DNA from: Bacillota bacterium
Lineage (GTDB): Bacteria > Bacillota > Clostridia > Acetivibrionales > DTU013
NCBI GenBank assembly: GCA_023412665.1
Contig: JAEZCA010000028.1
Location: 1-34,595, forward strand
Direction: 5' to 3'
Length of the DNA stretch: 34,595 nucleotides
Shown piece after piece: positions 32,964 to 34,595 of this stretch (the stretch's first letter is position 1; each line of letters begins with the position of its first letter). A model generated the notes under the pieces. The model searched no databases, was not told the DNA's origin, and worked only from the letters and a program-made list of their open reading frames with translations. Made by a program: the position numbers and the translations under genes.

Positions 32964-33158
32964 TGAAGGCTGAGTCCCGAGTATCATCTTCGGACAAAGC
33001 AGCAACAAAAATCAGCATCTGACGCCAAATACAGGGCAATGACGGACCAGGCGCCGCAAAAAGCGGACAGAGGCCAGGGACCGAAGCATTATGAGGCGAA
33101 AGGCACAGCGGTATATACTTCGGTAACGATATTATTGCGCCTTTCGGGGCGCTTTTTT
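32964..33158 (+). ncRNA. Candidate riboswitch-like leader of the TM1266-hydE operon
   Basis: The leader RNA can fold as follows. CTTCGG (32988-32993) pairs with CCGAAG (33081-33086) and encloses TCAG/CTGA (33012-33022), CGCC/GGCG around 33022-33053, and CCGC-AAAAA-GCGG (33054-33066). Four GGAC segments sit in or next to the junction (32992, 33044, 33065, 33078). Downstream, CGAAAGGC (33097-33104) is perfectly complementary to GCCTTTCG (33139-33146), which is also part of the terminator stem. CCGAAG can alternatively pair with a second CTTCGG (33118-33123). These are the hallmarks of a transcription-terminating riboswitch. I cannot assign a known class; the CAGGG/GGAC pattern only faintly recalls the NiCo (czcD) class. 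Confidence 0.6.
33137..33158 (+). terminator. Regulated intrinsic terminator in the hydE leader
   Basis: GCGCC (33137-33141) pairs with GGCGC (33148-33152), directly followed by six T, 123 bp before the first gene. Its position before, not after, genes and its overlap with a competing helix mark it as an attenuator. Confidence 0.85.
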
Positions 33159-33281
33159 ATTTTGGCCCACCCCGGGAATGACAGGCTGAATGTCTTTGGA
33201 AGACGATATCTGCAAGGGCGGGACAGGAATATTATAAATGGAATATATCCCAACAAACTGAAATATCGGGAGGAAGGACAA

Positions 33282-33557
33282 ATGGAAACAAGAGTCGCTA
33301 TAATTGGGATCATTATTGAGGACAATGGATCGATCGAAAAGCTGAACAGCATACTGCATGAATACGGAAAATATATTATCGGCAGAATGGGGATCCCTTA
33401 TCGCGAGAGGGACATCAGCATAATCAGTATTGCAATCGATGCGCCTAATGATGTGATAAGCGCTCTTTCAGGCAAGCTGGGTAAACTGCCGGGTGTAAGC
33501 ACAAAAGCGGCTTATTCAAAAGTATCATTTGAAACCGTGAACGAGGTAGATGGATGA
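33282..33557 (+). CDS. TM1266-type iron-only hydrogenase system regulator
   Basis: A 91-residue ACT-like protein of the TM1266 family (METRVAIIGIIIEDNGSIEKLN; YIIGRMGIPYRERDISIISIAID), which is found almost only beside [FeFe]-hydrogenase maturation genes and is annotated as a putative regulator; no DNA-binding domain is present, so its mode of action is unknown. The ATG at 33282 follows GGGAGGAAGG. A longer open frame reaches back to 33039 but would translate the structured leader and terminator, so it is rejected. Its TGA stop overlaps the hydE start. Confidence 0.88.
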   Translation: METRVAIIGIIIEDNGSIEKLNSILHEYGKYIIGRMGIPYRERDISIISIAIDAPNDVISALSGKLGKLPGVSTKAAYSKVSFETVNEVDG

Positions 33558-34595
33558 AGCAGCTCATTGATAAGCTATACCTGACAGGTTCTCTTGAACC
33601 GTATGAATACAGGGCATTGATAGAAAACAGGAGCCATGAGCTTTCAGAGTATCTTTTCGAGAAGGCCAGGGCTGTCCGTATTCAAAATTATGGATATGAT
33701 ATTTATATTAGAGGGCTTATAGAATTCTCGAATTATTGTAAAAATGACTGCCTCTACTGCGGAATACGCAGAAGTAACATTACTGTCGAACGGTACCGTC
33801 TCACAAAGGAAGAGATAATGGAATGCTGCAATACCGGATATGAGCTGGGTTTCCGGACATTTGTGCTGCAGGGCGGTGAGGACGGATATTATACAGTTGA
33901 TAAGATGACAGATATTATCCGGTCAATAAAGGCTGCCTTCCCGGATTGTGCAATTACGCTTTCCATAGGCGAAAAGAGCTTTGATGCATACAAAGCTTTC
34001 TTTGATGCCGGTGCCGACAGGTATCTGCTGCGGCATGAAACAGCAAGCGCCCAGCACTATAGCAAGCTGCACCCGGCTGCCATGTCGCTGGAGAGCAGGA
34101 AAAAATGCCTTTATGACCTGAAGGAAATCGGATTTCAGGTAGGCTGCGGATTCATGGTCGGATCTCCGTTCCAGACCGTTGACTGTATTGTGGAGGATCT
34201 GATGTTCATTAAGGAACTGGAACCTCACATGGTTGGCATAGGCCCATTCATACCGCACCATGGAACACCGTTTGCTGATGAGAATACCGGAACGCTGGAG
34301 CTGACATTATTTCTGCTTGCAATAATCAGGCTTATGTTGCCTGCTGTGCTGCTGCCGGCCACTACAGCGCTGGGAACGATACATCCCCAAGGACGGGAGC
34401 TTGGGATACTTGCAGGTGCAAATGTTGTTATGCCTAATTTGTCACCTGTCAGCGTAAGGCAAAAGTATATGCTGTATGACAATAAAATCTGCACAGGGGA
34501 TGAAGCGGCGGAATGCCGGTACTGCCTTCAGAAGAGAGTGGAGAGTATCGGTTACCGTATTGCTGTATCCCGTGGAGACCATAAATCGATCCTTT
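33554..34595 (+). CDS. hydE: [FeFe] hydrogenase maturase HydE, radical SAM (3' end outside window)
   Basis: About 347 residues are visible, close to the usual 350, so only the last few are missing. HydE is a radical S-adenosylmethionine enzyme needed, with HydF and HydG, to build the H-cluster; it acts on a cysteine-bound iron synthon. It shows the cluster motif C62-x3-C66-x2-C69 (CKNDCLYC), the ETAS region (LLRHETASAQHYSKLHP), GCGFMVGSPFQT and GPFIPHHGTPF. It also keeps the second, non-essential cluster motif near the C terminus, C-x7-C-x2-C (C313, C321, C324), present in only part of the family. The start overlaps the TM1266-type gene stop (ATGA). Confidence 0.95.
   Translation, partial: MKQLIDKLYLTGSLEPYEYRALIENRSHELSEYLFEKARAVRIQNYGYDIYIRGLIEFSNYCKNDCLYCGIRRSNITVERYRLTKEEIMECCNTGYELGFRTFVLQGGEDGYYTVDKMTDIIRSIKAAFPDCAITLSIGEKSFDAYKAFFDAGADRYLLRHETASAQHYSKLHPAAMSLESRKKCLYDLKEIGFQVGCGFMVGSPFQTVDCIVEDLMFIKELEPHMVGIGPFIPHHGTPFADENTGTLELTLFLLAIIRLMLPAVLLPATTALGTIHPQGRELGILAGANVVMPNLSPVSVRQKYMLYDNKICTGDEAAECRYCLQKRVESIGYRIAVSRGDHKSIL

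Noticed and set aside
33039..33281. Long in-frame N-terminal extension of the TM1266-type protein
   Set aside because: It would translate the structured leader and the terminator; the ATG at 33282 has a strong ribosome binding site and matches the family start.
1..34595. Mobile elements, tRNA or rRNA genes, attachment sites
   Set aside because: No transposase, integrase or phage gene, no terminal inverted repeats around gene blocks, and no tRNA cloverleaf or rRNA segment recognised on either strand.

Overview
The window looks like a chromosomal segment of a strictly anaerobic, Gram-positive, probably plant-polysaccharide-degrading member of the Clostridia (Ruminiclostridium/Oscillospiraceae-like). 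Support for this: strong AGGAGG-type ribosome binding sites, TTG starts, a GH9 cellulase fragment, a CUT1 sugar ABC importer with an AraC regulator, rubrerythrin and a short-rubredoxin FAD reductase, and an [FeFe]-hydrogenase maturation operon. The genus is inference. I see no insertion sequence, phage gene, CRISPR array, tRNA or rRNA.

Layout. 1-1143 is the 3' end of a GH9 endoglucanase, closed by a hairpin terminator. 1253-3346 (minus) is a purine module: promoter, ZTP (pfl) riboswitch with its terminator, a PurO-type IMP cyclohydrolase, and a stand-alone AICAR transformylase. Together the two enzymes replace bifunctional PurH. 3415-4716 carries two small membrane proteins (DUF805, PrsW-type protease). 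4820-7495 encodes a Tet(M)-like ribosomal GTPase fused to a Rae1/YacP-type NYN nuclease, behind a leader that can hide its ribosome binding site. 7599-10601 encodes a TIR-transmembrane-WD40 protein, followed closely by a Gfo/Idh/MocA oxidoreductase. 11798-13972 is a chemoreceptor. 14117-18658 is an AraC regulator plus a three-gene sugar importer without its ATPase. 18882-19415 is rubrerythrin. 19641-21665 is a two-gene unit of a DUF362 lipoprotein and an ArsP_1-type permease. Minus-strand genes follow: a Tubby/LURP-one-like protein and a rubredoxin-like/FAD reductase. 24128-28721 is a heterodimeric ABC exporter followed by a divergent FMN-dependent alpha-hydroxyacid-oxidase-like protein. 28801-31401 (minus) is an ABC-2 exporter of two permeases and one ATPase. 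31697-32884 is a serine beta-lactamase-family hydrolase. The window ends in a hydrogenase operon (TM1266-type regulator, hydE) with a strong promoter and a long structured leader.

Most interesting: (1) the roughly 320-nt leader of the TM1266-hydE operon, which has a perfect-consensus promoter, a plausible multi-stem aptamer with four GGAC segments, and mutually exclusive antiterminator and terminator helices, so it looks like a riboswitch whose class I cannot assign; (2) the GTPase-nuclease fusion, which puts an A-site-binding translation factor and an A-site mRNA nuclease in one chain; (3) the TIR-TM-WD40 protein; (4) the DUF362-permease pair; (5) an FMN oxidase-like protein lacking the family's substrate-binding arginine. 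All calls are from reading the sequence; no database search was run.
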